A DNA stretch of 64,000 nt from Leptospiraceae bacterium. GTDB lineage: Bacteria > Spirochaetota > Leptospiria > Leptospirales > Leptonemataceae. Location: NCBI GenBank assembly GCA_025059995.1, contig JANXCF010000004.1:174020-238019 (forward strand). Reading direction: 5' to 3'. Made by a program: the position numbers and the translations under genes. The notes under the pieces were generated by a model, which was not told the DNA's origin, did no database searches, and worked only from the letters and a program-made list of their open reading frames with translations. Of this stretch, positions 17,278 to 26,084 are shown in pieces (the stretch's first letter is position 1; each line of letters opens with the position of its first letter).

Positions 17278-18958
17278 CTTGCTTTAATACTTCAGTGGGA
17301 TAACTACTTAGGGTATTTTCTACTTCTTTTTTGACTCTTGTTTTGGTCCATTTAAGGGATTTTCCTACAAATTCTGCTATGTTCGTTAAAACATTCTTAT
17401 CGGGGACTCCGTAGGTTCCATAGCCTATTCTTCTTCTTACAATATCTTCTAAGGTTCGAGCTCCTTCATATTCAAAAGCAAACTGGACCTGAGCATAAAG
17501 TTCACGATTGGGAAATGAATCATCAATGGGTTTTGCCAATTTTGGATTTTCGTGGATGAGCTTCAATATTTCAATATGCTCAGTCCCATAGAGAGAGATC
17601 AAATACTTATGTTGTTCAGAGTTAATTTCTTTGATTTTGAATTCTTTCAAAGCAAAATCTTCATATACTGAAAATGGATTCGAATATCCAGGCGAACCAA
17701 AAAGAGGAAGAATGGAGGTATCAACGTTTTTCGATGTTCTTTGGAATTCAGGAAATTCCATGTAGATTTCTTGAAGAACATCTTCTCCGATTTTTCTTGC
17801 GGTGGTCCACTTTCCCCCTACGACACTGAAAAGTCCTTTCCAACCATCTTTTTTGTGGCTGAAAACTTGATGTTTTCTTGTCGCTAAATAGGTTTGATTT
17901 TGAGAGTAAAGTAAAGGTCGAATCCCTATGATGACATCTTGAATTTGTTCTTTTGTGATCATTTTTTTTTCGAAGGTCTGATTGATTTCTTGAATGAATG
18001 TTTCAATCTCTTCTTTTGTCGGTTGAAGATCATCAGGATCTCCATCAAAAGGAGTATCCGTTGGACCAATCAACGAAAAATCAAGCCATGGTATGATGAA
18101 AAAATGCCTTTTGGACTTTGTTCGAAGTAAAACGGCTGATTTTACGTTCCAAATAGGTTTTGTAAGAAAGTGTATCCCCGTCGATCTTTTCAGAATCTTG
18201 ACGGGCTGGCCAAATATTCTTGATAACAACAAATCAGCCCAAGGACCAGTCGCATTTACAAATACCTTTGCCTTGAAGGTAGCAGTTTTTCCCGTGAGGG
18301 TATCTTTTACTTCGACCCCTCTTAATTGAGAGAGATGATGATTCTTTTCAACAAGAAAATTTTCAATCTCTACGTGATTATAAAACTTTGCTCCCTTTTC
18401 ATGGGCACTTTTTAGAAACGCCAAAGCAAGTCTTTCTGGATGGATATTCAAGGCATCATAATACAAAAACCCTCCCTTAGTTAACTCTCTTAATTCTGGG
18501 AGGATTTGGTCGATTTCGCTTTTCCCAAGAAATTTTGAATTCGGTATGTAGGATTCTTCGGGTAAATATCGATTTCGATCAAAAGACAATAGATCATAAG
18601 TTTTTAATCCCAAAAAGAGAAAAAAAGGATTTGGTTTCGTCCAAGGCAACACTGGGATTAAAAAAGAAAGAGGCTTTACCAAATGAGAAGCCGAGAGCAT
18701 CAAAATCCTTCTTTCTTTCAATGACTCACGAACCAGATCAAACTCAAAATTTTCTAGATAACGTAATCCTCCATGAATGAGTTTTGAAGTCGAAGCACTG
18801 GTTGCGCAGTAAAAGTCATTTTTCTCAATTAGTCCCACAGAGTGCCCACGTTCAGCAGCTTCCCTAGCAATTGCTAAACCTAAAATCCCACCACCAATGA
18901 TCAAAATGTCAAAGTCTTCCGAACCTTGAATAGCCGTATTGATTTTCAAAGAAAACAT
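17267..18958 (-). CDS. glpD: FAD-dependent glycerol-3-phosphate dehydrogenase
   Basis: This is a 563-residue member of the GlpD/GlpA family. The N-terminal FAD dinucleotide fold reads DILIIGGGILGLAIAREAAERG. Next come SKLIHGGLRYLENFEFDLV, ALNIHPERLALAFLKSAHEKGA, FVNATGPWADLL and GGKWTTARKIGEDV, all typical. The C-terminal domain ends in the helical GlpD cap (EYEGARTLEDIVRRRIGYG). It oxidises glycerol-3-phosphate to DHAP and feeds electrons to quinone at the membrane. It follows the MaoC-type gene with a 3-bp gap, so it is probably co-transcribed. Confidence 0.95.
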   Translation of the reverse strand: MFSLKINTAIQGSEDFDILIIGGGILGLAIAREAAERGHSVGLIEKNDFYCATSASTSKLIHGGLRYLENFEFDLVRESLKERRILMLSASHLVKPLSFLIPVLPWTKPNPFFLFLGLKTYDLLSFDRNRYLPEESYIPNSKFLGKSEIDQILPELRELTKGGFLYYDALNIHPERLALAFLKSAHEKGAKFYNHVEIENFLVEKNHHLSQLRGVEVKDTLTGKTATFKAKVFVNATGPWADLLLSRIFGQPVKILKRSTGIHFLTKPIWNVKSAVLLRTKSKRHFFIIPWLDFSLIGPTDTPFDGDPDDLQPTKEEIETFIQEINQTFEKKMITKEQIQDVIIGIRPLLYSQNQTYLATRKHQVFSHKKDGWKGLFSVVGGKWTTARKIGEDVLQEIYMEFPEFQRTSKNVDTSILPLFGSPGYSNPFSVYEDFALKEFKIKEINSEQHKYLISLYGTEHIEILKLIHENPKLAKPIDDSFPNRELYAQVQFAFEYEGARTLEDIVRRRIGYGTYGVPDKNVLTNIAEFVGKSLKWTKTRVKKEVENTLSSYPTEVLKQVKA

Positions 18959-18961
18959 GAC

Positions 18962-20128
18962 TTACATTCGCTTTTTAATCAAAACTTTTCTTTCAATCTC
19001 GAAAATTTTGTTGGGGATTTTTTCTTTTCCTAAATCCTTTTTGTCATTCTCTTTTATGAACAAGTCTTCTCCATATTTGTCTAAAGCTTCGATTGTTTTG
19101 ATGTTTTTGACCCCTATGAGCTGTATCTGAAGTATTCCTGTTCCGGGAATGGGTCCTTCTTCTTTTCCTATAATTCGTGATATTGCTCCAATGGTATCTC
19201 CCGCAAAAGAAGGTTGGGTATGATATCCTTCTGTGTAACCCAAATCCCAAATCATGTTTTCCGTAAGATCCCGGGATGCAAGTCCCACCAACCAACCAAA
19301 GACCAATCCTCCATATACGATCGGTTCACCACTCATTGGTCCACTCAGACTTGTTGAATATAAGCGATCATAGTGTAAGGGATGAGTATTTCCTACCCGA
19401 TAGGTCCATGCAATGTGTTCTTCTGTGATCGTCCTCATGTTTTTATGAACGAAAATTTGACCTACCTCAAAATCTTCAAAATAAGTGTTATTTAAAGTAT
19501 AATTAGCAATAATGCTTTGATCAATATTCTGAAGTTTCAATTCTGGTAGTTCTAATTGTGGATCAAGAACCTCAGGAAATTCTTTAGGATATTCTACAAT
19601 ATTGGTTTTTTCTTTGGATGGAGCTACCATGATTTTTCGCTCGTATTGTATTACTACTTCTCCATTCTGATTTATGCCAATTGTTTTAACATGAACAATT
19701 CCGGGTTTGTCTTCTTTTGATTTTTTGGAGATCACTTTTGTTCTAGCACGAAGGGTATCCCCAGGATATACTGGTTTCAAAAACTGAACGTTGTAGTATC
19801 CCAAGTTAGCAATCGCTTTTTCTGAGTCGTTTTGAACTCCCAACGACAAAGTAATATTAAACACCAAAAGAGGATGAACCAACAGATCACGAAAACCATG
19901 AGCTCTCGCATAAACTTCACTCAAAAATAGAGGAGAAGCTTCATGAAAGGTAGTAGCATATTCGATAGCAAAACTTTTAGTTATTGTGATTCCTCTTGGA
20001 TGAATGAAAACATCCCCATCATGATAATCATCCAAATACCTTCCATATTCCTTTTGTATGATTTTTTCTTTGGAAAAGGGAACACTTTTGGATTTTTCTT
20101 GGATTTCAGGATATTTTATTTTTATCAT
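18962..20128 (-). CDS. MaoC-family (double hot-dog) acyl-CoA hydratase/dehydratase
   Basis: About 388 residues with two hot-dog domains. The first has [20 protein letters not shown], then [23 protein letters not shown]. The second has [32 protein letters not shown] [14 protein letters not shown], and [14 protein letters not shown]. Resemblance is to mesaconyl-CoA/methylmalyl-CoA hydratases and related MaoC enzymes; the substrate is not determined. I prefer the ATG at 20128 over a TTG at 20158; neither has an obvious ribosome site. It precedes glpD in the same direction. It may act on a branched or hydroxy acyl-CoA. Confidence 0.82.
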   Translation of the reverse strand: MIKIKYPEIQEKSKSVPFSKEKIIQKEYGRYLDDYHDGDVFIHPRGITITKSFAIEYATTFHEASPLFLSEVYARAHGFRDLLVHPLLVFNITLSLGVQNDSEKAIANLGYYNVQFLKPVYPGDTLRARTKVISKKSKEDKPGIVHVKTIGINQNGEVVIQYERKIMVAPSKEKTNIVEYPKEFPEVLDPQLELPELKLQNIDQSIIANYTLNNTYFEDFEVGQIFVHKNMRTITEEHIAWTYRVGNTHPLHYDRLYSTSLSGPMSGEPIVYGGLVFGWLVGLASRDLTENMIWDLGYTEGYHTQPSFAGDTIGAISRIIGKEEGPIPGTGILQIQLIGVKNIKTIEALDKYGEDLFIKENDKKDLGKEKIPNKIFEIERKVLIKKRM

Positions 20129-20313
20129 AAATGCGTAATTTTCTAAGTAATTCAACAATCAATTATTTTATTTACATTTGTTTCAGAATTTAACAAAAAA
20201 ATGATTATGAATCTCAATAAAATTTATGATGGACTATGATACAAAAAAAATTTGATTTGATTTTTAAGAGAATTCAATTTTAATTGCATTAGATCATTAA
20301 AAGGAGGTGAATT

Positions 20314-20415
20314 ATGTTTAGAGGAGACTTAGTGGATTTACTTATATTTTTTACCATTGCCTTCGCGGTAGGTATGGTTATATACATAATTTTTATGTTA
20401 AGAAAAAAGACATAA
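20314..20415 (+). CDS. 33-residue membrane micro-protein
   Basis: A short frame, ATG at 20314 to TAA at 20415, encodes 33 residues: a short polar N-terminus (MFRGDLVDLL), one membrane helix (about residues 9-28) and a basic end (RKKT), suggesting an N-out/C-in single-span protein. The case for coding is the consensus ribosome site AAGGAGGTGA at 20301-20310, six bases from the ATG, the strongest in the window. The stop abuts the convergent lipoprotein gene. The function is unknown; small subunits of respiratory or transport complexes look like this, but nothing nearby decides it. Confidence 0.72.
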   Translation: MFRGDLVDLLIFFTIAFAVGMVIYIIFMLRKKT

Positions 20416-21288
20416 TCAAGGCTGATAAACACTCGATGAAAAGAGTGGAGTTTCTTTTGAGGTTTTGAAGGATTTTGAAACTTTTTCTCTATAAAGTGGC
20501 AAAAGTTGGGGGAATTTCTTCAAACAATCCTCAGATGAAAAAAAAGAAATTTTTAACTTATGGAAATGGGGTTGGGTTAAACACAACATCTTATGATCAT
20601 TACGATGAGTTGTGATGATACCTTCAAGAGTATCAAGAAAAACACCCACCAATTCCCTATCTTCTTTTTTTACGTTTTGTTTTTGGAGAAGTCTTTCTTT
20701 TTCTTGAGCAATCAGTTGTAAAAGATCAGGCCTTGTCATATCAAAGAAATTTTCTTTCGTAATTACCTGAACTTTTTCCAACATTCCATTGATTAACGAA
20801 AATTTACAAAACAAAGAAAGAAATGGATCTCGAATTGACTGGGTTTTAATGCTTGCTTGTAGCCAAATTTGATTTTTGATTGTTTGCTTACAATCCAAAA
20901 AATTTCGTAGATCAACGATCAAAGGATCAAAAATAATAGAAGGATGAATGGTATCTCCACTCAACAAAAACTTCATCGTGTCATCATCGTTTATGTCCAA
21001 AAGAAACAAAAAAGCTTCATAATAATATTCAGGCTGGGGTTTTTTCTCTAACAGAGAAATGTAAAAATCCTTCGCCAAACCATAGGTTTCCTTATGCAAA
21101 GAGTAAATCCTTGCTTTCCATAGTAAGTATTCTTCTTCTTTGAGAGATTTTTGTTGGAGTTCCACTTCGTAGATGGTTTGTAGGATTTTGTTCCACTCTC
21201 CTTTTTGAAAATACATCTCCAGTTTTCGAGAAGTCTGAAAACTACAACTAACAACGAAAACAATTAAAATGAATATTAACTTATGCAT
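20416..21288 (-). CDS. Putative lipoprotein with helical repeats
   Basis: The 290-residue protein has a signal ending in IVFVVSC (Cys15), a spirochaete-like lipobox. The rest is predicted to be almost all helical, with TPR/SEL-like pairs (KLEMYFQKGEWNKILQTIY; EYYYEAFLFLLDIND), but no repeat is canonical. No enzyme motif is seen. It starts inside the last codons of galE (8-bp overlap), so it is co-transcribed with it. A role in the envelope is likely; the specific role is unknown. Confidence 0.75.
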   Translation of the reverse strand: MHKLIFILIVFVVSCSFQTSRKLEMYFQKGEWNKILQTIYEVELQQKSLKEEEYLLWKARIYSLHKETYGLAKDFYISLLEKKPQPEYYYEAFLFLLDINDDDTMKFLLSGDTIHPSIIFDPLIVDLRNFLDCKQTIKNQIWLQASIKTQSIRDPFLSLFCKFSLINGMLEKVQVITKENFFDMTRPDLLQLIAQEKERLLQKQNVKKEDRELVGVFLDTLEGIITTHRNDHKMLCLTQPHFHKLKISFFSSEDCLKKFPQLLPLYREKVSKSFKTSKETPLFSSSVYQP

Positions 21289-22258
21289 TTTTTTGATAAG
21301 TTTCCCACATTGTTCTTATAATAGTTTCTGGATCTGAAAACTGTGGATTCCAATTCAAAATGGTTTTTGCCTTTTGCGATGAGGCAAGCAGTTTTACTGC
21401 ATCTCCTTTTCTTCTCGAACCGATTTCATAAGGAACTTTTTTGTTAGTAACTTTCTCTGTGATTTGAAGAACCTCTAAAACCGACATACCCTTTTCTGAA
21501 CCTAAATTAACGACAATATTTTGATTTGTATTCATGATATAATCCATTGCCAACAAATGGGCAGAGCTCAAATCATTCACATGAATATAATCTCGAATAC
21601 ATGTTCCATCGGGTGTGGGGTAATCATTTCCAAATACCTGCATCTTTTCACGTTTGCCAATCAAAGTCTCCATAACAACAGGAAGAAGGTTTTGAGGGTT
21701 ATTTTCTAAACCCAAGACCCTTCCTTTCACATCATAACCCGCTGCGTTAAAATATCGAAGGGAAGCATAACGTAAATCCGTTAATTTTGAAAACCATTCC
21801 AGATTGTCCTCAATAATTTTCTTTGTAAAGCCGTAATAGTTCGTTGGTTCACGCGGATGTTCTTCATCAACAGGTAGATACTTGGGTTCGCCATAAACTG
21901 CTGCACTCGATGAAAAAATAAAAAAACGAATATGATTCTCAATCATTGCTTCTAAAAGAGTCAAAGTACCTCGAATGTTGTTGCTTGAGTATTTTGTGGG
22001 CTGGAGCATGGATTCACCTGCGGCTTTACTTGCTGCGAAATGAAAAACCACATCAGGTTTATACGAGATTAGTTTTTGCAAAACCTCAAAATCTTGGAAA
22101 TTTCCTTCAACGAGATAATACTTAGGATGTTGGACGATGTTTTTTCGGTTTCCAGTAGAAAAATTATCACAAACTATCACTTCAATATTTCTTTCCAACA
22201 AATCCCAAACTACATGGGAACCTATATAACCCGCTCCTCCAATTACCAAAGCCTTCAT
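21281..22258 (-). CDS. galE: UDP-glucose 4-epimerase
   Basis: This 325-residue extended short-chain dehydrogenase has the NAD site GGAGYIGSHVVWDLLERN, the FHFAASKAAGESM loop, FSSSAAVYGEP with the active-site Ser, and YYGFTKK with the catalytic Tyr-xxx-Lys. RYFNAAGYD and GTCIRDYIHVNDL are typical of GalE. It interconverts UDP-glucose and UDP-galactose for lipopolysaccharide or capsule. Near relatives act on N-acetylated sugars, so exact substrate preference is not certain. It is followed by a lipoprotein gene overlapping by 8 bp. Confidence 0.93.
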   Translation of the reverse strand: MKALVIGGAGYIGSHVVWDLLERNIEVIVCDNFSTGNRKNIVQHPKYYLVEGNFQDFEVLQKLISYKPDVVFHFAASKAAGESMLQPTKYSSNNIRGTLTLLEAMIENHIRFFIFSSSAAVYGEPKYLPVDEEHPREPTNYYGFTKKIIEDNLEWFSKLTDLRYASLRYFNAAGYDVKGRVLGLENNPQNLLPVVMETLIGKREKMQVFGNDYPTPDGTCIRDYIHVNDLSSAHLLAMDYIMNTNQNIVVNLGSEKGMSVLEVLQITEKVTNKKVPYEIGSRRKGDAVKLLASSQKAKTILNWNPQFSDPETIIRTMWETYQKNA

Positions 22259-22352
22259 AAAAACAAAAATCCGAAAAAAAATTTTACTTATTTTTTGTCA
22301 AAGTTTTTCTGCTTGAAAATGAAAACGCAAATAAACAATCTTCTTTTTTATC

Positions 22353-22604
22353 ATGGAACAAAATGGTATCTCTGATTTGGATGAACTTAAAAAATTCATA
22401 GAAGAAAGAAACGAAAAAGTGCGAAAAGAACGTAAAAGGTTAATCAATGTCTCCCGAATCAAAGACTACATACGAAAACAAAAATGCGAAATCAGCGAAG
22501 AAACGATCGATGCTATTGATCGTAAAGTATATGAACTCATCAACCAAGCCATATATCGAACCAAGGCAAACAAAAGAATCACCATCCGCCCTCACGATTT
22601 ATGA
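22353..22604 (+). CDS. Bacterial histone (histone-fold DNA-binding protein)
   Basis: The 83-residue protein ends in a histone fold. A helix VSRIKDYIRKQKC (33-45) is followed by a long central helix from ISEETIDAIDRKVYELINQA (47-66), then YRTKANKRITIRPHDL to the C-terminus. The R-x-KANKR-x-T-x-RPHDL end is the hallmark of bacterial histones such as Bdellovibrio Bd0055 and Leptospira LA_2458, as I remember them. The extra ~30 charged N-terminal residues (KKFIEERNEKVRKERKR) are unusual. It should be an abundant chromatin protein forming dimers. No good ribosome site is seen before the ATG. Its stop overlaps a downstream ATG as ATGA. Confidence 0.82.
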   Translation: MEQNGISDLDELKKFIEERNEKVRKERKRLINVSRIKDYIRKQKCEISEETIDAIDRKVYELINQAIYRTKANKRITIRPHDL

Positions 22605-22693
22605 AGAATGATTTAAACTTACTAAAAGACTCACAAAAAAAAACTTTAAATTTTAAACTATAAGCAATAGATACAGATGACGAAATTTTTAAA

Positions 22694-23338
22694 GTGGGAA
22701 ATCTTCTAGTTGAAATCTTTAAAGATCAAATGCTAATTCAAAAGATACAAAAGAAACTCCCATATTTATTTAAAATTGCTGAAATAGAAGTTTCGAAAGG
22801 TGGACGAGTCGGAATGGAAGTAGGAACTTTAAGAGAAAAAATGATAATTGCTCTTTTAATGTATAAATTTGGTATCGAACGTGTTCAAGAAGTTCCAATC
22901 ACACAACACGAAACAGATGTAATAATAGTAGGGCATCAAAATCCAATATCCATAAAGACAAAAACAAATACTTCGTTTCGCAGTGTTAAGTTGATTTGGA
23001 CAGTAGACTGGAGTAAAGTAGAATACTTTTATGAAAATTATGAACCCAAAACCGATATCATACTAATCACAATAAAATGGTGCTCTGAAGGTATGTTTTG
23101 TTATATACCAAAAGATAACCAAATCGAAGTCTTTAATTCTCTTGGTAGAGACAAGTATATTAATAAACCAAGAAAAGGAACAAACCCTCGTGGGATTGAA
23201 ATTAATCCAAATGCATTAAAAATATGTGTTGACAAGTCTATACAAATGGGATACTATATATCTGTTAACTGGTTTATACCACATGATTTAGAATATAATC
23301 CTTATATAAAATGGATAGAATTATGGAAAAAAAAATAA
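22694..23338 (+). CDS. Type II restriction endonuclease, ThaI-like
   Basis: About 214 residues from a GTG at 22694. The stretch EVGTLREKMIIALLMYKFG followed by VPITQHETDVIIVGHQNPISIKTKT gives a PD-(D/E)xK-type core (Asp75, then Ser86-x-Lys88). The order KGTNPRGIEINPNALK and the overall length recall the ThaI endonuclease family; that family call is from memory and is not certain. It overlaps the methyltransferase gene by 28 bp. The frame is open upstream only to a TAA at 22661; beyond that stop the same frame has an ATG at 22601 that overlaps the histone stop. The true start is therefore unclear, and an ancestral longer start may have been lost. Confidence 0.72.
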   Translation: MGNLLVEIFKDQMLIQKIQKKLPYLFKIAEIEVSKGGRVGMEVGTLREKMIIALLMYKFGIERVQEVPITQHETDVIIVGHQNPISIKTKTNTSFRSVKLIWTVDWSKVEYFYENYEPKTDIILITIKWCSEGMFCYIPKDNQIEVFNSLGRDKYINKPRKGTNPRGIEINPNALKICVDKSIQMGYYISVNWFIPHDLEYNPYIKWIELWKKK

Positions 23339-24264
23339 AGACAAAAACTTCTACCCACAGCTTTGGTTCTAAGGGGAGGATCTCCCACAATTCTCAGAGC
23401 TTCTATTCAAGGAAAATCATCGAGAGCTTCAAAGAAAAATATCATTTTGAAAATCTCAAAGAAAATGTTTCTGTTGCTGAAAACCTAATACCTCCCTTTT
23501 TGAAAAATACCATCTTAAACCAATCCTCAGAAAATATGAAGGATTTACCAGATCGAAGCATTCATCTTATCATAACTTCACCACCTTATAATGTTGGCAA
23601 AGAATATGACCAAGATATAAGTTTCGATGATTATAGAAATTTTTTAAAACAAGTCTTTAAGGAATGCTATAGAGTTCTTACATGGGGTGGAAGGATTTGT
23701 ATCAATATCGCAAATCTTGGTAGAAAACCCTACATACCATTACATGCATTTCTCATACAAGATATGTTAGAACTTGGATTTTTGATGCGGGGAGAGATTA
23801 TTTGGGTGAAGGAAGGAGGCGGTGCTCCCTCCACTGCTTGGGGCACATGGCAGTCAGCAAAAAATCCCATTCTTCGAGATGAACACGAATACATATTGGT
23901 TTTCTCAAAAGGCGAATACACAAGAAAAAAAGAAAAAGACAAAAAAGACACTTTAACCAAAGAAGAGTTTTTAAACTACACAAAAAGCGTTTGGCACATA
24001 AAACCCGAATCCGCCAAAAAAATAGGACATCCTGCTCCTTTCCCAGTTGAGCTTCCCGTCAGACTCATCAAGCTCTTCTCTTACACTCAAGATGTTGTTC
24101 TTGACCCTTTCATGGGAAGTGGACAAACCGCCATTGCCAGCCTCATGACAAATCGGTATTACGTCGGCTATGAAATCCACCCCGAATATGTAGAATTAGC
24201 AAACATAAGAATCAAAGAATTCCTCAAAAACCCATCATTGGCTCAAAGAGAATTATTTGTTTGA
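23311..24264 (+). CDS. DNA methyltransferase of a type II RM system (probably N4-cytosine)
   Basis: The 317-residue protein has motif IV TSPPYNVG (residues 89-96) and, near the end, motif I DPFMGSGQTAIASL (about 263-276). The order IV before I is that of beta-class methyltransferases, and a TSPPY motif favours N4-cytosine. The SAM pocket and target region between them are intact (IIWVKEGGGAPSTAWG). A second in-frame ATG at 23323 is possible. It overlaps the endonuclease gene, so methylation and restriction are linked as a type II pair. The tandem of RM genes right after a core histone gene suggests insertion by transfer. Confidence 0.88.
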   Translation: MDRIMEKKIKTKTSTHSFGSKGRISHNSQSFYSRKIIESFKEKYHFENLKENVSVAENLIPPFLKNTILNQSSENMKDLPDRSIHLIITSPPYNVGKEYDQDISFDDYRNFLKQVFKECYRVLTWGGRICINIANLGRKPYIPLHAFLIQDMLELGFLMRGEIIWVKEGGGAPSTAWGTWQSAKNPILRDEHEYILVFSKGEYTRKKEKDKKDTLTKEEFLNYTKSVWHIKPESAKKIGHPAPFPVELPVRLIKLFSYTQDVVLDPFMGSGQTAIASLMTNRYYVGYEIHPEYVELANIRIKEFLKNPSLAQRELFV

Positions 24265-24333
24265 CTTATTATAACCAACAATTCTTTACTTTAGAAAATA
24301 CAATTATGTCAAACTAATTTGCATTCTAAAAAA

Positions 24334-24831
24334 TCACAAGTTTTTTAGAACATCATCGTAATCAGGTTCTTGACCAATCTCTGGCACAACTTGAGTATAA
24401 GTTATTTTTCCTTTTTCATCCACGATAAAAACCACTCTTGCTAAACAACCTTTTAACCCACCTTCGGCAATCACAACACCCCATTTCTCCATGTCTCGAT
24501 AGCGAAAATCCGATGCCACAACAAGATTCTTGATATTGAAACTATCACAAAATCTTTTTTGGGCAAAAGGCAAATCCATCGAAACAACATAGACATCAAC
24601 ATTTGGATACGTCACTACTTTCTCATTGAAGGTTTTGGTTTCTTTTTCGCATACGGAAGTATCCAACGATGGAACAGTAATCACAAGTTGCTTTTTTCCG
24701 TTTGGGATACCAATCACTTTTTCTTCTAAGTCTTTTGTAACAACCACTGATGGTGGAGCTGTATCTCCTGGTCTAAGGGGGGTTCCAATCAATTGTATGG
24801 GATTTCCTTTGAGGGTTACAGTTGCGCTCAT
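24334..24831 (-). CDS. tpx: Thiol peroxidase
   Basis: The 165-residue atypical 2-Cys peroxiredoxin has the peroxidatic Cys61 in PSLDTSVCEKET and the resolving Cys95 in KRFCDSF, both at the expected spacing for Tpx. The start MSATVTLKGNPIQLIG is typical. A good ribosome site (AAGGAG) precedes the ATG. It reduces organic peroxides and H2O2 using thioredoxin. It is apparently monocistronic, between the RM genes and an M23 peptidase gene. Confidence 0.96.
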   Translation of the reverse strand: MSATVTLKGNPIQLIGTPLRPGDTAPPSVVVTKDLEEKVIGIPNGKKQLVITVPSLDTSVCEKETKTFNEKVVTYPNVDVYVVSMDLPFAQKRFCDSFNIKNLVVASDFRYRDMEKWGVVIAEGGLKGCLARVVFIVDEKGKITYTQVVPEIGQEPDYDDVLKNL

Positions 24832-25048
24832 AAAAACTCCTTAAAGTAGGGATAAAAATCAAATAAAAACAAAGCCATAAAACTCAAATCGATTTTTTTT
24901 CAAACCCTCAAAATAAGTCAAACTCCAATCTTTTTAAAAGAAAAAAACTGAAATCAAAATGAAAAGGAAAAGAATTTTATCTCCCAAACACAAAAAACAA
25001 TATCTGTTTGACAAAAAAATCTTTATTCTAATTTTGCATTTAGCTATT

Positions 25049-26083
25049 ATGTGGAAAAATTTTGAAACTCCCAAACTTAATCCAGACCAAATAAAGCAAC
25101 GTCTCCAAAAGAAATTTTCTGAAAGACTCACCATCATGTTGATACCTCATGGAAATGAAAAAATCTATAGCATACACATTAGCTTTTTGGTTCTCGTCTT
25201 TTTGTTGGGTTTATTTGTTTTCTTGATTATCGTAGGATTGAATGCTTATCTACGATATAAAGAAATATCTCAAAAAATTGAAGAATTACAACACCTCTAC
25301 GGAAAAAACTATCAGTTTATTTTTTATCTACAAAAAGCATTGATGGAAATCCAAAACTATAACAAACACCAAATCAATAAAAATATACAAAATATTTATG
25401 AAGTCATCCAAATCCCATCTTCTAAGTTGAAGGTGGATTTTTCTGATATCTCAGAAATCGTAGAAGAAAAGATCAACAAAGAAATAAGTGAAAAAAAAGA
25501 ACTCCCAACTGGATTTAAATATATCAAAGCTACTTATATAGCTTACAACATCAAAGAGTTCCTTCAACTTCAAACCGATGTTTTAAGAAAAATCGAAAAA
25601 CTCCAAGACAAAAAGATTGATTTTGTTTATTCCATTCCGAACGGTAGACCCGTTTATAGAGTGAATGACACTTCCGGGTATGGGATTCGTTTGGATCCTG
25701 TAACAAGAAATCACTTTGAATTTCACACAGGTATGGATATGGCGGGCTCTTATGGAGATCCCATCCTTGCTACAGCCGATGGATATGTATATAAAGTTTT
25801 TTACGATCCCGGTTATGGAAATACCGTCATTCTAAAACACCCCTCGGGTTATTATACCCTCTATGCTCATCTTTCTCGAGCATTGGTTCAAACCAATCAA
25901 AGGGTTTATAAAGGACAGGCAATCGCCCTAATGGGACTTTCGGGTAGAACCACAGGAGTTCATCTTCACTACGAGGTTCAACTCCCAAACCAAGATCGTG
26001 TCAATCCCATTTCGTTTGTTTGTTTAACGGATTTGTTAACCTCCAAGTGTAAAAGATACAATCGAAACTTCGAAGAAGATTAA
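25049..26083 (+). CDS. Membrane-anchored M23 peptidase
   Basis: From the ATG at 25049 the protein is about 344 residues: a basic cytoplasmic start (RLTIMLIPHGNEKIYSIHIS), one membrane helix (about residues 48-70), a periplasmic coiled-coil region (about 75-160) and a C-terminal M23 domain with HTGMDMAG, LYAHLSR and VHLHYEVQ. The zinc ligands are complete. The frame extends upstream to 24959, but that part does not look like a protein start and this start matches the MLIPHGNEK type of Leptospira homologues as I recall them. It is a cell-wall hydrolase or a regulator of one. It is separate from the LysM/M23 protein near 9 kb. Confidence 0.88.
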   Translation: MWKNFETPKLNPDQIKQRLQKKFSERLTIMLIPHGNEKIYSIHISFLVLVFLLGLFVFLIIVGLNAYLRYKEISQKIEELQHLYGKNYQFIFYLQKALMEIQNYNKHQINKNIQNIYEVIQIPSSKLKVDFSDISEIVEEKINKEISEKKELPTGFKYIKATYIAYNIKEFLQLQTDVLRKIEKLQDKKIDFVYSIPNGRPVYRVNDTSGYGIRLDPVTRNHFEFHTGMDMAGSYGDPILATADGYVYKVFYDPGYGNTVILKHPSGYYTLYAHLSRALVQTNQRVYKGQAIALMGLSGRTTGVHLHYEVQLPNQDRVNPISFVCLTDLLTSKCKRYNRNFEED

Positions 26084-26084
26084 C

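Noticed and set aside
24959..25048. Upstream extension of the M23 peptidase frame (30 extra residues)
   Set aside because: The extension is Lys-rich then hydrophobic without a ribosome site; the ATG at 25049 gives the normal start of this protein type.
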